A stretch of DNA of 22,967 nucleotides from contig CYKH01000072.1 in the NCBI GenBank assembly GCA_001460835.1, positions 1 to 22,967 on the forward strand, written 5' to 3'. Both the position numbers and the translations under genes were made by a program. Below the pieces are notes generated by a model. That model made no database searches. It was not told where the DNA came from and saw only the letters and a list, made by a program, of their open reading frames with translations. The DNA is from Bodo saltans. Lineage: Eukaryota > Euglenozoa > Kinetoplastea > Eubodonida > Bodonidae. Of the stretch, positions 6,743 to 15,174 are shown one piece after another (the first letter of the stretch is position 1; every line of letters starts with the position of its first letter).

Positions 6743-9700
6743 ATGGCGTCAAGGTTATCTCCCCCCCGACCAGCCGACTTGACATCCATTATTCAGCGAA
6801 TTGAGGAGCGTCGTAGCAGCGCCATTGCTGCGGCTGCTTTCTCAAGTGGACCGTCAGTATCGTTTACCTCACCTGCCCCGTCTTCGTATCTGCCCGCATC
6901 AGATGTTGTTCTTAGCGCCATGCGGAGAGCTCCCTCATCTCCCCAGCGGCGAAGCCCCTCATCCATCGCTGGACTGGTGACATCGCATGCAGATACGTCT
7001 TCCTCCACAATGGTGGCTGCGTCGACATCAGCGTCACACTCCACAGAGGTGTCGCTTCTGCGACTAGACCTTCAACAGCGTCTTGCGGAACTAGACTTGA
7101 AAAAGAAAACGATTCTAAAATTAGAGGGTGACAACTTACGACTTCTCCACGAACTTGACAGCAATAGAATTTCTGATGCTGAGCGTAAAGCTGTGCTGGT
7201 CAAAACTCACCGTGACGAGCTTACTCGCGAGCGCCAACTGAACGAAGACTTGCAGAATAAACTTCTGTCTGAGGTTGCGATCCGTGGCCAAGCGGAGCGA
7301 GCAGCGTTGACAGTCAAGGATCTACGCATGAAGGCAGACTCTCTTGAGGAGCAACTGCGACATAAGGAAGTCGTGCTCGCAGACCGCGAGAGAGCGCTTG
7401 AGGATGCACTGGGACTCAAGCGTCAAGCAGAGACACAACTTCGAGAGTATGAAGCTGCGGATGTTTCTAATATTCTTCGAGGTCGCCTCTCGCTTATCGA
7501 AGAGAGGCTTGAAACCTCCCAAGCACAACTGAGAGACATGCAAAGCACGTGCTCGATGGAGGAGCGCCGCAGGAAAGACGCAGAGTCGAGCTTGGCAGAG
7601 GCGCTGCGTGAAGTGGAAGAGAAAACAACACAACTTTCTCAGGTGTCGACGCAGAGTTTTGAACTTGAGTCGACTATCGTGCGCCTTCGTGCAGATGTAG
7701 AGCGGCAATCCCAGAAATTAGACAAGCTCCAAGGGCAGCAGGTGCAGCGTGAAGAGGACCACACACGTGAGTTGCTTGCACTGCAAAGTGAGGTGGAGGA
7801 GTGTCGATCTGAATCGCGGAAACGGCTGCAGCAAGTTTTTCAGTTAGAAACACATATCGCCGAGCTGCAAGAGCAGCGCCGCAGTGCTGCAGAAGCGAAC
7901 GAGTCCGCCACGAATGCACATCGTGCGTTGCAAGGTGAGCTGTCGAATGTGTTAGAGAGACTGAAGCAAGCGCACAATTCAGTTGAGGAGCGTGAGTCTG
8001 AGCTTTCGAAGATGCACGTGGTGTCCGTGGAGCACAAGAATCAAATTGCATCTCTCAGAGCACAGACAACAACGTTGCAACGAGAGCTGGACTCCATGTC
8101 CACAGCCGCGAGAGAAGCCCGTGAAGAGGTGGGAGAGATGAGTTTATTATTGGCACAGAAAGCTACCGCAGAGGAGCGCTTGACGATTGCTCGCAAAGCT
8201 CATGCAGCGTTGGAGCGAGAGCTCATCGAAGAGCAAAAAACGACGTCGCAGTTACGAGATCGTGGAGCGGTCCTTGAGCAACAGTTGGAAGTGGCCCGCC
8301 AGTCGAACACAAAGTACTTAGAACTACAACGTGTTGTGGCGGCACGTGACGAGGATGTGTCTGCCCTTCAAGCGGACGTTAGTGTGTGGCGGCTCAAAGA
8401 GGAATCGCTGAAAAATGATCTTGCTGCGGCGAAAGAGAAGTGCCACGTCGCCGAGACCAAAGTTCAGGTGGAGGTGGAGCGGCGTGACGACCTTGAGAGA
8501 AAGCTAAGGGTGCTCGAGGAGGCTCACAGCTCTAACTTGGGTATTTATGGGAAGTACGCTGCGCTTCAGCAATATCTCTCAACAGCTTCGTCCGAAGCGA
8601 GCAAAGCACTCGAGCTGAACAACGCATTGCTAGAGGAAGTCAAGGCGTTAGAGGTGTCGCACAGAGAGATACAGAACAGACTGGATCTTGTCACGGAGGA
8701 GCGCAGCATGTTCGCTGCGCAAGCTGCCGAGGCACAAGTGTACAAGACGGATATGGAGCGTGCCCTTGCCCGGGCACGTGAGGCTGAGGGCCGAGAGCAT
8801 GAACTTCTCGTCACCAGAAGAAACGACCCGCTTCATCGTCGTGTTCAGGAGCTGGAGGGCCTTATGGTGGACGCAGTACGGCGCGCAACGCTTGCTGAAT
8901 CTCAACTCTCTTCGCTGCAGCAGCTTCACCAACATTCGATCGAGAGTCCCTACCCTGTGCCTTCGGCATCGCCACGAATGTCACCGCCCAGGCCTCCGAC
9001 GAGTGATGCCCCGCCAGCTGCCATATTGCCGCTACTGCCGTCCAACCAACCTCTTCAGCATGATGACGTGTCGTCAGCATCTTCAAATGATTCACCCCAC
9101 AACTCTACGTCGCTGCGTGCTGATGCGTTATTGCTCGAGCCTCCCCAGGAGGCTCCCACTGCCACAGCAGCGTCCAGCAGCACGAGAGAAGAGCTCGTAA
9201 GCCAAGTCCAAACGCAGCAGGATCGACTTGCTCATCAAGACCGACGATTGGAGTTACTTTCATTGCAATTTGCTGAGGCGCTTGCAGAGCTGAAGCAGCT
9301 CAAAGAAGATGAGGGAACGAACAGAACAGGGCGGTCGCAGTCCTTAGCCAGTCAGCGCAGTTTGGAGCTTAGCCCAGCAAGTACAGCAACGTCCAACGCT
9401 GCGTGGGGGAGTGGCGCCGCCGTTGACCTCCGCCGAGCGCTACACGCGGCGCACGAGGACATTCATCGAGCTCATGCTCGTGGCGCTTCGCTGCTAACAT
9501 CGTCTGCCTCCTTGGCGTCGCCATTGGCGCTTGCACAACGACAGCAGCGCAGCAGGATCGAGGAGAAACAATCCATGGCGATCGATGCCAGAACACCTAC
9601 TCCCCCTCGCACCGCCATGACTGGTCGATACGGCGAGGGCCGCCCTGCATCGCCAAACGCTAGCCGTGCCATGATACGAGCCGGCACCGTTGCTAGCCCA

Positions 9701-9991
9701 CCACGTTACCAGCACGAGGGGAGTTCGATGTTTCCCCTCGGCACACCCCCACGTGTGCCCTCCCCTAAGACAGCTCGGATTCACGAGCAGCGTACGGCGT
9801 TAACAGATACTGTGCGAGAGAAGATGAGCCGCTTGTTCATGAATGCCCGAGAAGTGTCGCTGGCGTCTCCATCACCTCAAGGCAACAAAACCAATCGAAC
9901 TATTCCGAGCCCCACACGTGGCGAGTCTCCGAGGAGCACATCGACAGACAACCATAGAAGGCTGACTGGCGTTCTGAGCCCTGCGCGATGA
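6743..9991 (+). CDS. Long coiled-coil protein, probably cytoskeletal, with Ser/Pro-rich ends
   Basis: The protein has 1082 aa from an ATG in a CCATGG context. Residues 1-100 are Ser/Pro/Ala-rich and disordered, with several SP motifs. Residues about 103-732 are an almost unbroken heptad-like, Glu/Gln/Arg/Leu-rich coiled coil. Residues about 735-800 are a Ser/Pro/His-rich linker. A second short coiled coil spans about 815-858. The remainder is basic and low in complexity, with many SPSP, TPPR and SPTR motifs that are candidate proline-directed phosphosites. No catalytic domain is visible. Such architecture is common in flagellar, basal-body and subpellicular cytoskeletal proteins of kinetoplastids, but coiled coils look alike and no specific ortholog is claimed. 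A Golgi tether or kinetochore protein would look similar. Confidence 0.85.
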   Translation: MASRLSPPRPADLTSIIQRIEERRSSAIAAAAFSSGPSVSFTSPAPSSYLPASDVVLSAMRRAPSSPQRRSPSSIAGLVTSHADTSSSTMVAASTSASHSTEVSLLRLDLQQRLAELDLKKKTILKLEGDNLRLLHELDSNRISDAERKAVLVKTHRDELTRERQLNEDLQNKLLSEVAIRGQAERAALTVKDLRMKADSLEEQLRHKEVVLADRERALEDALGLKRQAETQLREYEAADVSNILRGRLSLIEERLETSQAQLRDMQSTCSMEERRRKDAESSLAEALREVEEKTTQLSQVSTQSFELESTIVRLRADVERQSQKLDKLQGQQVQREEDHTRELLALQSEVEECRSESRKRLQQVFQLETHIAELQEQRRSAAEANESATNAHRALQGELSNVLERLKQAHNSVEERESELSKMHVVSVEHKNQIASLRAQTTTLQRELDSMSTAAREAREEVGEMSLLLAQKATAEERLTIARKAHAALERELIEEQKTTSQLRDRGAVLEQQLEVARQSNTKYLELQRVVAARDEDVSALQADVSVWRLKEESLKNDLAAAKEKCHVAETKVQVEVERRDDLERKLRVLEEAHSSNLGIYGKYAALQQYLSTASSEASKALELNNALLEEVKALEVSHREIQNRLDLVTEERSMFAAQAAEAQVYKTDMERALARAREAEGREHELLVTRRNDPLHRRVQELEGLMVDAVRRATLAESQLSSLQQLHQHSIESPYPVPSASPRMSPPRPPTSDAPPAAILPLLPSNQPLQHDDVSSASSNDSPHNSTSLRADALLLEPPQEAPTATAASSSTREELVSQVQTQQDRLAHQDRRLELLSLQFAEALAELKQLKEDEGTNRTGRSQSLASQRSLELSPASTATSNAAWGSGAAVDLRRALHAAHEDIHRAHARGASLLTSSASLASPLALAQRQQRSRIEEKQSMAIDARTPTPPRTAMTGRYGEGRPASPNASRAMIRAGTVASPPRYQHEGSSMFPLGTPPRVPSPKTARIHEQRTALTDTVREKMSRLFMNAREVSLASPSPQGNKTNRTIPSPTRGESPRSTSTDNHRRLTGVLSPAR

Positions 9992-10258
9992 CGATGACTT
10001 TTTTTGATTTTCCTTTTTTGTACGAGAATATTTACGTCGCAATTCTTTGGCCCATTCGATGCATTCAAAGCGCTGAGAAGAAAGTCATTTGCTCGCACTT
10101 TTGTAAGTCTTTCGTTTCGAGAAGGACCAGAGGCTGTGAACGTTAAACACCGTCAGAGGCACTCACAGAAACTTCGGCGTTGTCTAGTTGATAGGAAGAG
10201 CAACAATAAACTCCCCTTGGGTAACGAACAACAGACACACAATTTACCCCAAAATAAA
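9992..10258 (+). promoter_or_regulatory. Intergenic region with splice acceptor for uL24m
   Basis: A T-rich tract at 9998-10019 begins 7 bp after the coiled-coil gene's stop codon, with the first AG at 10025-10026. Further T-rich/AG combinations occur near 10096-10125. In-frame codons continue upstream of the uL24m ATG back to a TTG at 10004, but this stretch includes the pyrimidine tract and is better read as leader. Confidence 0.45.
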
Positions 10259-11419
10259 ATGTACGCGCGTTTTCGATCACGGCCAACGTTTTACAAGGCC
10301 AGGGAGCAAGCGCGCAAAGCGTACGGTGTAAGTCCCAATACGATGCGATCGCTCAATCTCAAAGGAGCGCGTGGCTTCCAGATCGACCAAACCATCGACA
10401 TGACCGATAAGCAACGCTTGGACATGCTGGAAGCGATGCGTCATCCTCGAGAACGTGATTTCTACCAAGATCACACCTACCATAACCAGTGGATCGATCG
10501 TGGCCTCGATAAAAACCAAAAGCGAACCATCGCTGCTAGATACGCGTTCATGAAGCCTGGGTTTCAGATCGAACCTTGGGTTTGGTATCCTGGTGACATG
10601 GTCGAGGTGGCGAGCGGCGAGTCCCGAGGGCAACGAGGCACGATTATTGCAGTGGTCAAGTTTAAGAACGAGTTGATTGTGCAGAACATCAATGTTCAAG
10701 ACGTGACCTTACCCGCCACGGAGACCAGACCGGAGCAGATTGTGCAGCGTGAACATCCCGTCCATGTGTCCATGGTGCGCCACGTTGACCCAGAGACCAA
10801 CGAAGCGTGCGACGTGCGGCTAGTGACGGTGAAAAATAAGGAAACCGGGGCACTCGAGGAGAAGCGCATTAGTTTGTCCTCCGGCGTTCTGCTTCCGATT
10901 CCGCCGAAGGACGAAAGTATTGAGGTGGGAGACCCACTTAAGGACACTGCGTATCAAGACGCCGCAGAGCTCACCTACGAAGCCGAGTCCGAATTGGCCG
11001 TCCTCACTGAAAGGAAGCTGCGAGCTATGGAGGAGCACTTTGTAGGAAGGCTAAAAGAGTCGTACGAATACCACCGTGCTTTATCTGCCAAGAATGAGGA
11101 GGAGATGCGCAGATTTCAGAAAGATGTGGTGCAGCGTGCGGCATCATCTGCGGTGGATGCGTTGTATGCAACTCTTGACGCAGACTGGTGGAAGGAAGAG
11201 TTGGCGCCAGTGGTGGCGGAGATGTTGGAGGCCGATGCACAGCGTGCCGCCGCGGCTGCTGAAGCGGCTCATGCAAGCTCGCCTGCAGCCACTAGCAATG
11301 AAGCAGATGATGATGATGATGAGGAAGACGAGGATGACGATGAGTTGTTAGCAGACACTGCCGATGCGTCTGACCCAACTCCTGCGGAGGACAGGAGGGG
11401 CTCTGATGGAAAGCCTTGA
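10259..11419 (+). CDS. Mitochondrial large-subunit ribosomal protein uL24m
   Basis: The ATG at 10259 gives 386 aa. A longer frame from TTG 10004 crosses the probable splice acceptor and is rejected. Residues 1-40 are basic and suit mitochondrial import. Residues 109-145 form the KOW core (WYPGDMVEVASGESRGQRG, then TIIAVVKFKNELIVQNINV), as in bacterial L24 and human MRPL24. Residues 164-216 match the following conserved block: REHPVHVSMVRHVDPETNEA, then a strand pair ending in SLSSGVLLPIPPK. The segment GDPLKDTAYQDAAELTYEAE (225-244) parallels the C-terminal part of human MRPL24. uL24 binds 23S-type rRNA near the peptide exit tunnel and initiates large-subunit assembly. The 140-residue helical extension and very acidic Asp/Glu tail (about 350-375) go beyond the bacterial length, as is usual for kinetoplastid mitoribosomes. 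Confidence 0.88.
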   Translation: MYARFRSRPTFYKAREQARKAYGVSPNTMRSLNLKGARGFQIDQTIDMTDKQRLDMLEAMRHPRERDFYQDHTYHNQWIDRGLDKNQKRTIAARYAFMKPGFQIEPWVWYPGDMVEVASGESRGQRGTIIAVVKFKNELIVQNINVQDVTLPATETRPEQIVQREHPVHVSMVRHVDPETNEACDVRLVTVKNKETGALEEKRISLSSGVLLPIPPKDESIEVGDPLKDTAYQDAAELTYEAESELAVLTERKLRAMEEHFVGRLKESYEYHRALSAKNEEEMRRFQKDVVQRAASSAVDALYATLDADWWKEELAPVVAEMLEADAQRAAAAAEAAHASSPAATSNEADDDDDEEDEDDDELLADTADASDPTPAEDRRGSDGKP

Positions 11420-11723
11420 GGATACAAAGGAGGTTGGCGAGGGTAGGGGAAGGAGGCACCAATGGGCAACACTCCACCACAATTGCGTTGTCGATGTTGC
11501 ATTGACCATTTGCATTTAGGATCAAACATTTTTTTCGTATTTGCCATCGCCTTTTTTTGTTGTTTTGTGATCGTTTTTGGAAGTAAATTAAGCAACAAGG
11601 GGAGCTGCTTTACAACCCACTTCAGTGGAATCAGACATCAACCCTTAAAAGGATAACTCAAAGGGTTGAACAACGCGTTGAACACAACATAGAACTAAAG
11701 AAGGAAGGAACCACCACCGCCTG
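11420..11723 (+). promoter_or_regulatory. 304-bp intergenic region with strong polypyrimidine tract and acceptor
   Basis: A T-rich tract runs through about 11528-11578, with no AG until 11582-11583, leaving a 140-nt 5' UTR for the acyltransferase. A 64-codon frame at 11462-11656 overlaps the tract and is not called as a gene. No RNA gene is seen. Confidence 0.55.
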
Positions 11724-12974
11724 ATGAGCAACACTGTCGGAAAAATCCTCGAGAGCGCAGGACATCTTAAAATGCTTCTCGCGAAAGGCAAATCAGTCTC
11801 AAGACGTGAAGTTAACGACCTTCGAGACGCGTTTGATAAGCTTCACCAGCACGTGGAGCCGTACGAGTACTCCAAGAAAGCGACGCAGTGCGACAATCTC
11901 TTGAAGCAGTTGACAGAGCAAGTCGAAGGTGACGCAAACGCGGCAACCGGAGACGTAGAGGGCCACGCAAAGAAGGAAAATTGGAAGTTTATGAACATTC
12001 CAGGACGCCGCCGCCTTCAAACGCTTATTGTGTCGCTATTTCTGTTCTTCACCGGAGTGCCGTTCTTTTTGATATTGACGGCCCTCCTGATCCTCAACTG
12101 GGTCACGTTTCCGTTGATGGTGCTGTATGGTGCCTACATGTTGTATTCCCGTCCGCAACACCCAGTGAAGAAACAGGGGTGGTACGTAAAGGCAAGCTTT
12201 TGGAAGCATTACAGCGACTACTTTCCGATTCGACTTGTGGTCCCCAAAACAGTCCGACAGAAGTTCTCCGATAAGAAGAACTACATATTCGCGTACCACC
12301 CACACGGTGTCCACACGTTTGGTGCGATGGTGAACTTTGCAGCGGATGCTAACAATTTATCGGAAATGCTGCCTGGAATTAAAATCCACGTGCAGACTTT
12401 GTCGCTCAACTTTTGGATTCCATTCTGGCGTGAGCTTTTCTTCTTTGGTGGATGTGGCGACGCAAGTGCAGGTTGCATTCGAAAGACCCTTAAGGCAGGT
12501 CCTGGTGAGTCAGTTTTGCTAGTCGTGGGTGGCGCGGAGGAGTCACTGATGTCGATGCCCGGCACCAACGAGCTGACCCTTACGAAGCGGAAGGGGTTCG
12601 TGAAATTGGCGCTGGAGGCAGGTTCCCCCTTAGTCCCTGTATACGCCTTCGGAGAAACAAATGTTTACGATAACCTTGCTGCTGGGAAACCCAAGTTGCA
12701 GAAATTCTTGCTGAAGATGCAGAAGAAGCTTGGCTTCGCACTCCCCCTCATTCACGGACGCGGCTACTTCAACTATCACTTCGGCATTCTCCCACATCGT
12801 CGCCCCATTGTCGTGGTGGTGGGCGCCCCACTGGAGCTTCCAAGGATTTCACAGCCCACAACCGATGATGTCGAGAAGTGGCACAAGAAGTACGTCGAAG
12901 CGCTCACTGCGTTGTACCTTGAGAACAAAGATGCCTATGATCTCAACTCTACTGGCCTGAAGATCGTTCGTTGA
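11724..12974 (+). CDS. DGAT2-family acyltransferase (acyl-CoA:diacylglycerol / wax-ester type)
   Basis: The protein has 416 aa from an ATG. Residues 1-90 are a soluble helical extension rich in charged residues. Residues about 98-140 are a long hydrophobic stretch forming one or two membrane passes or a hairpin. The family signature follows: YHPHG at 191-195 (His192 and His194, the catalytic-type HPHG motif), LSLNFWIPFWRELFFFGG at 226-243, VVGGAEESLMSMPG at 267-280, and RKGFVKLALEAG then PLVPVYAFGE at 289-311. DGAT2 enzymes at the ER and lipid-droplet membrane esterify diacylglycerol, monoacylglycerol or fatty alcohol with acyl-CoA. The sequence does not settle which acceptor is used. The length without the N-terminal extension is close to the usual family size, and no key motif is missing. 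Confidence 0.92.
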   Translation: MSNTVGKILESAGHLKMLLAKGKSVSRREVNDLRDAFDKLHQHVEPYEYSKKATQCDNLLKQLTEQVEGDANAATGDVEGHAKKENWKFMNIPGRRRLQTLIVSLFLFFTGVPFFLILTALLILNWVTFPLMVLYGAYMLYSRPQHPVKKQGWYVKASFWKHYSDYFPIRLVVPKTVRQKFSDKKNYIFAYHPHGVHTFGAMVNFAADANNLSEMLPGIKIHVQTLSLNFWIPFWRELFFFGGCGDASAGCIRKTLKAGPGESVLLVVGGAEESLMSMPGTNELTLTKRKGFVKLALEAGSPLVPVYAFGETNVYDNLAAGKPKLQKFLLKMQKKLGFALPLIHGRGYFNYHFGILPHRRPIVVVVGAPLELPRISQPTTDDVEKWHKKYVEALTALYLENKDAYDLNSTGLKIVR

Positions 12975-13281
12975 GAATGGTACACCGCGAGAATGAGAGA
13001 TGATGCTTTCCTTTAAGTGCACCCACATCAGCTGAGCACTATGATGTTACGTGCGCCTTCATTAGCATTCCTTTGTTAGTTGATTTATGCCCACGCAGAT
13101 TGAGACGAGTTCAAAGCGATGATTTTTTCCCCCTGGCGAATCAAAGTTTGTTTTTTGTGTTATGGCTGCTGAGATGTTCGTTGAATGATAACATGCTCGA
13201 TGTGTCAGTTGCACCCTTGTCAACCTTTCTATTTCTCGCCTCACATTCGATTATTTTCTTTAACAGAGCGCTCAGCACAAA
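12975..13281 (+). promoter_or_regulatory. 307-bp intergenic region with textbook trans-splice acceptor
   Basis: The last third is pyrimidine-rich (about 13210-13262, CCTTTCTATTTCTCGCC and TTATTTTCTTT) and ends in ACAG with the AG at 13265-13266. This leaves a 15-nt 5' UTR before the ATG at 13282. No gene or structured RNA is supported in the rest. Confidence 0.65.
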
Positions 13282-13713
13282 ATGGTTCTCCTTTCTTCCT
13301 GGAAGAGCAATCGGTTCGTCGCAAAGACGTTCCTCATGGGCCCCGTCATGCGCTACCGTGCCGTTGCTGATTACTGCTGGTCCCGTCCCTGGAACGGTAC
13401 CCTCAACTGGGGTGTTCCCGGAGACGTCCGTTTCTACTGCGTCTGCCTTCCTCTTATGTACTGGGGCCATCGCTGGCACAACGACCACAACCTCGACTCT
13501 GATGGTTACCAAAAGTCCCTCCTGAAGCGCTGGGGTGATAACGTTGACTCTGTTCGTCACTCCCTCAGCCCCGCTGACCAGGTCCGTGCCAACACGTTTG
13601 CCCAAATTGAGCGCTACTACTCCGTGTTCGGCCCCAAGACCATCGCCCCCGCTGGCTGCCCCCTGCCCGGCAAGGACTTCTACCAGAAGGATGGCCACTC
13701 CGCACACCACTAA
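13282..13713 (+). CDS. Small, highly codon-biased, probably mitochondrial membrane protein (143 aa)
   Basis: I do not recognise a named family. The N-terminal 35 residues are basic with no acidic residue (LLSSWKSNRFVAK, MRYRAV), as for mitochondrial import. Residues about 50-67 (RFYCVCLPLMYWG and flanks) form one short hydrophobic segment, followed by an HRWHND stretch and a helical, charged C-terminal half ending in His-rich residues. Tryptophan and tyrosine are abundant. Codons are heavily C-ending and choice is narrow compared with the flanking genes, suggesting high expression. A supernumerary subunit of a respiratory complex or ATP synthase would fit size and composition, but this is only inference. 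It has its own strong acceptor at 13265-13266. Confidence 0.82.
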   Translation: MVLLSSWKSNRFVAKTFLMGPVMRYRAVADYCWSRPWNGTLNWGVPGDVRFYCVCLPLMYWGHRWHNDHNLDSDGYQKSLLKRWGDNVDSVRHSLSPADQVRANTFAQIERYYSVFGPKTIAPAGCPLPGKDFYQKDGHSAHH

Positions 13714-14043
13714 TCTGACATGATTAGAAAATTTTAGGATTCGGTCTCGTGCAACAATACAACTTTGAAGTGGTTGTTGCATTGTATACCTGAACGTTGT
13801 TGTTTTTTGTGATTTTGTTCGCTCCCCTCACGCTGAGGCACCTTTCTCTCCTGTTAGCTGATGCGGAGATGTGAGGGCCAGCAAAATTCTTGACGTCCGT
13901 AGTGAGTCGTACTATTTTGGGTTTGGGAAATCAACAAAAACAAAAATCTCTATCATTTACTCTTCTTACGTTCATGACTGTTCATGAAAAGTACGACCAT
14001 CCTTTTTCTTCTTCAACCAGTTAAATACCGTTAAACTAGCACA
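13714..14043 (+). promoter_or_regulatory. 330-bp intergenic region with strong acceptor for the eIF3f-like gene
   Basis: CCTTTTTCTTCTTCAACCAG at 14001-14020 is a compact polypyrimidine tract and acceptor (AG 14019-14020), leaving a 23-nt 5' UTR. A repeated GTTCATGA motif occurs at about 13970-13988. The first 200 bases, probably 3' UTR of the preceding gene, show no feature I can support. Confidence 0.6.
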
Positions 14044-14979
14044 ATGCAACTTATTGTGCAGCCGCACGTCGCCGCCTCCATCCTGGACCACTATCAAGGC
14101 AAGTTCGCCAAGAACTGTCGTGGGTGGTTGATTGGCACACTGAATGCTACCACTGCAACGGCAACAAACTTTGTGCCCGATACGTTTAATCTACCCGTCA
14201 ACAAGCCGGAGAAGGAGTTCAAGCAGTACGGCCAGAAACTTCAGTCATGGGTCGAGTCGATCAAAGCGATGTTTCCCCGTGAGGACGGAGATATCAAGAT
14301 TATTGGATTCTACTCAGTTGGTAGCGGTGCCCCGGTATGCCATCAGTCCATCGATGACACCAACGAGACCACTTTCGAGTTTGAGTACGCCGCCTGGTCC
14401 ATTGAATACTCGCGCAACACGAGCCTTGCCAAGGGTGGTATTGCCATCCACCTTGACATCCGTATTCCAGTAGACGCAAAGGAAGAGCTGAAGTTTCTCG
14501 GAAAGCGGTTTGACTACACGAAAGATCCCGCCAAGGCAGGCATGCAGCTGGCGACGACCGACATTGAGGTCAGGATCGTGCCCGAGACACGTGCAGCGAA
14601 CACCGTGGCAGACTACATTGTCCGTCAAGCGTACGGTGAGACGAGCGAGGAGACGTCGGTTCAAGTCTTGAACCTTGATCGTGTGCTATCTGAAACCTCA
14701 GCACCAGAGAACGGTGCTGATGATCGCATCAAAAACATTTTCAATGCCTTCGAGGCTTCTATCGCGAGCACAAAGAACTCCGATGTCACGCGTCTTGTGG
14801 CAGAGTTGAAGCAGCAACAGGCTGATGCTAGCGCTGCCAACGGCGAAAACTTGAGCGAGGTCCGCAAGAATAATGCTTTGATGATCAAGCTGGTCGTCAC
14901 CCGCATGCAGGAGTACCTCCAAGCTATGGAGCAGTCGTTAGTACGCGGCGGGCAGCGCGGCCGCTTCGATAGGCGCTAA
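14044..14979 (+). CDS. Eukaryotic initiation factor 3 subunit F-like MPN-domain protein
   Basis: The protein has 311 aa. Residues about 1-145 form an MPN (Mov34/PAD-1 N-terminal) domain: IVQPHVAASILDHYQ at 4-18 matches the opening helix of eIF3f/CSN6-type proteins, NCRGWLIGTLN at 24-34 is the conserved strand, and DIKIIGFYSVGSG at 83-95 sits where active JAMM proteases have the zinc-binding H-x-H. Those histidines are absent, so this is a non-catalytic MPN protein. The C-terminal half is helical, with a basic RGGQRGRFDRR tail. eIF3f is a core subunit of the eIF3 complex that brings the 43S complex to mRNA. eIF3h or a divergent CSN6/Rpn8 is the alternative; the eIF3f assignment rests on the opening helix and the C-terminal layout. 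Confidence 0.75.
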   Translation: MQLIVQPHVAASILDHYQGKFAKNCRGWLIGTLNATTATATNFVPDTFNLPVNKPEKEFKQYGQKLQSWVESIKAMFPREDGDIKIIGFYSVGSGAPVCHQSIDDTNETTFEFEYAAWSIEYSRNTSLAKGGIAIHLDIRIPVDAKEELKFLGKRFDYTKDPAKAGMQLATTDIEVRIVPETRAANTVADYIVRQAYGETSEETSVQVLNLDRVLSETSAPENGADDRIKNIFNAFEASIASTKNSDVTRLVAELKQQQADASAANGENLSEVRKNNALMIKLVVTRMQEYLQAMEQSLVRGGQRGRFDRR

Positions 14980-15174
14980 ACACACACAACTGTTTAATCC
15001 TAATGGTGTCCACCAAAAAAAAGACCCCAATGGATAGTGTGACACTATGCCAAAAGAAGACCTCTTCTGTTCATGCAATGCAGTAAACGTAATGTTTGAC
15101 ATCTTTTGAAATAGTAGATCGACAAAGAAGAGAAAGGCAATAGTGGTGATCACACAATAGAAAAGAAAATAAAA
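14980..15174 (+). promoter_or_regulatory. Intergenic region with a weak acceptor
   Basis: The region is purine-rich for a splice region. The best candidate is the CCTCTTCTGTTC stretch at 15061-15072 followed by the AG at 15082-15083, leaving about 90 nt before the ATG at 15175. No other feature is seen. Confidence 0.3.

Noticed and set aside
10004-10258. 85-codon N-terminal extension of uL24m from TTG
   Set aside because: It begins inside the T-rich splice tract, has leader-like composition and is not needed by the family.
11462-11656. 64-codon frame with a hydrophobic Phe-rich stretch
   Set aside because: The hydrophobic stretch is the translation of the T-rich splice tract of the next gene; the acceptor at 11582-11583 lies inside it.
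13141-13782. Antisense frame of 213 codons
   Set aside because: It covers the codon-biased 143-aa gene and its acceptor; the composition is that of a shadow frame.
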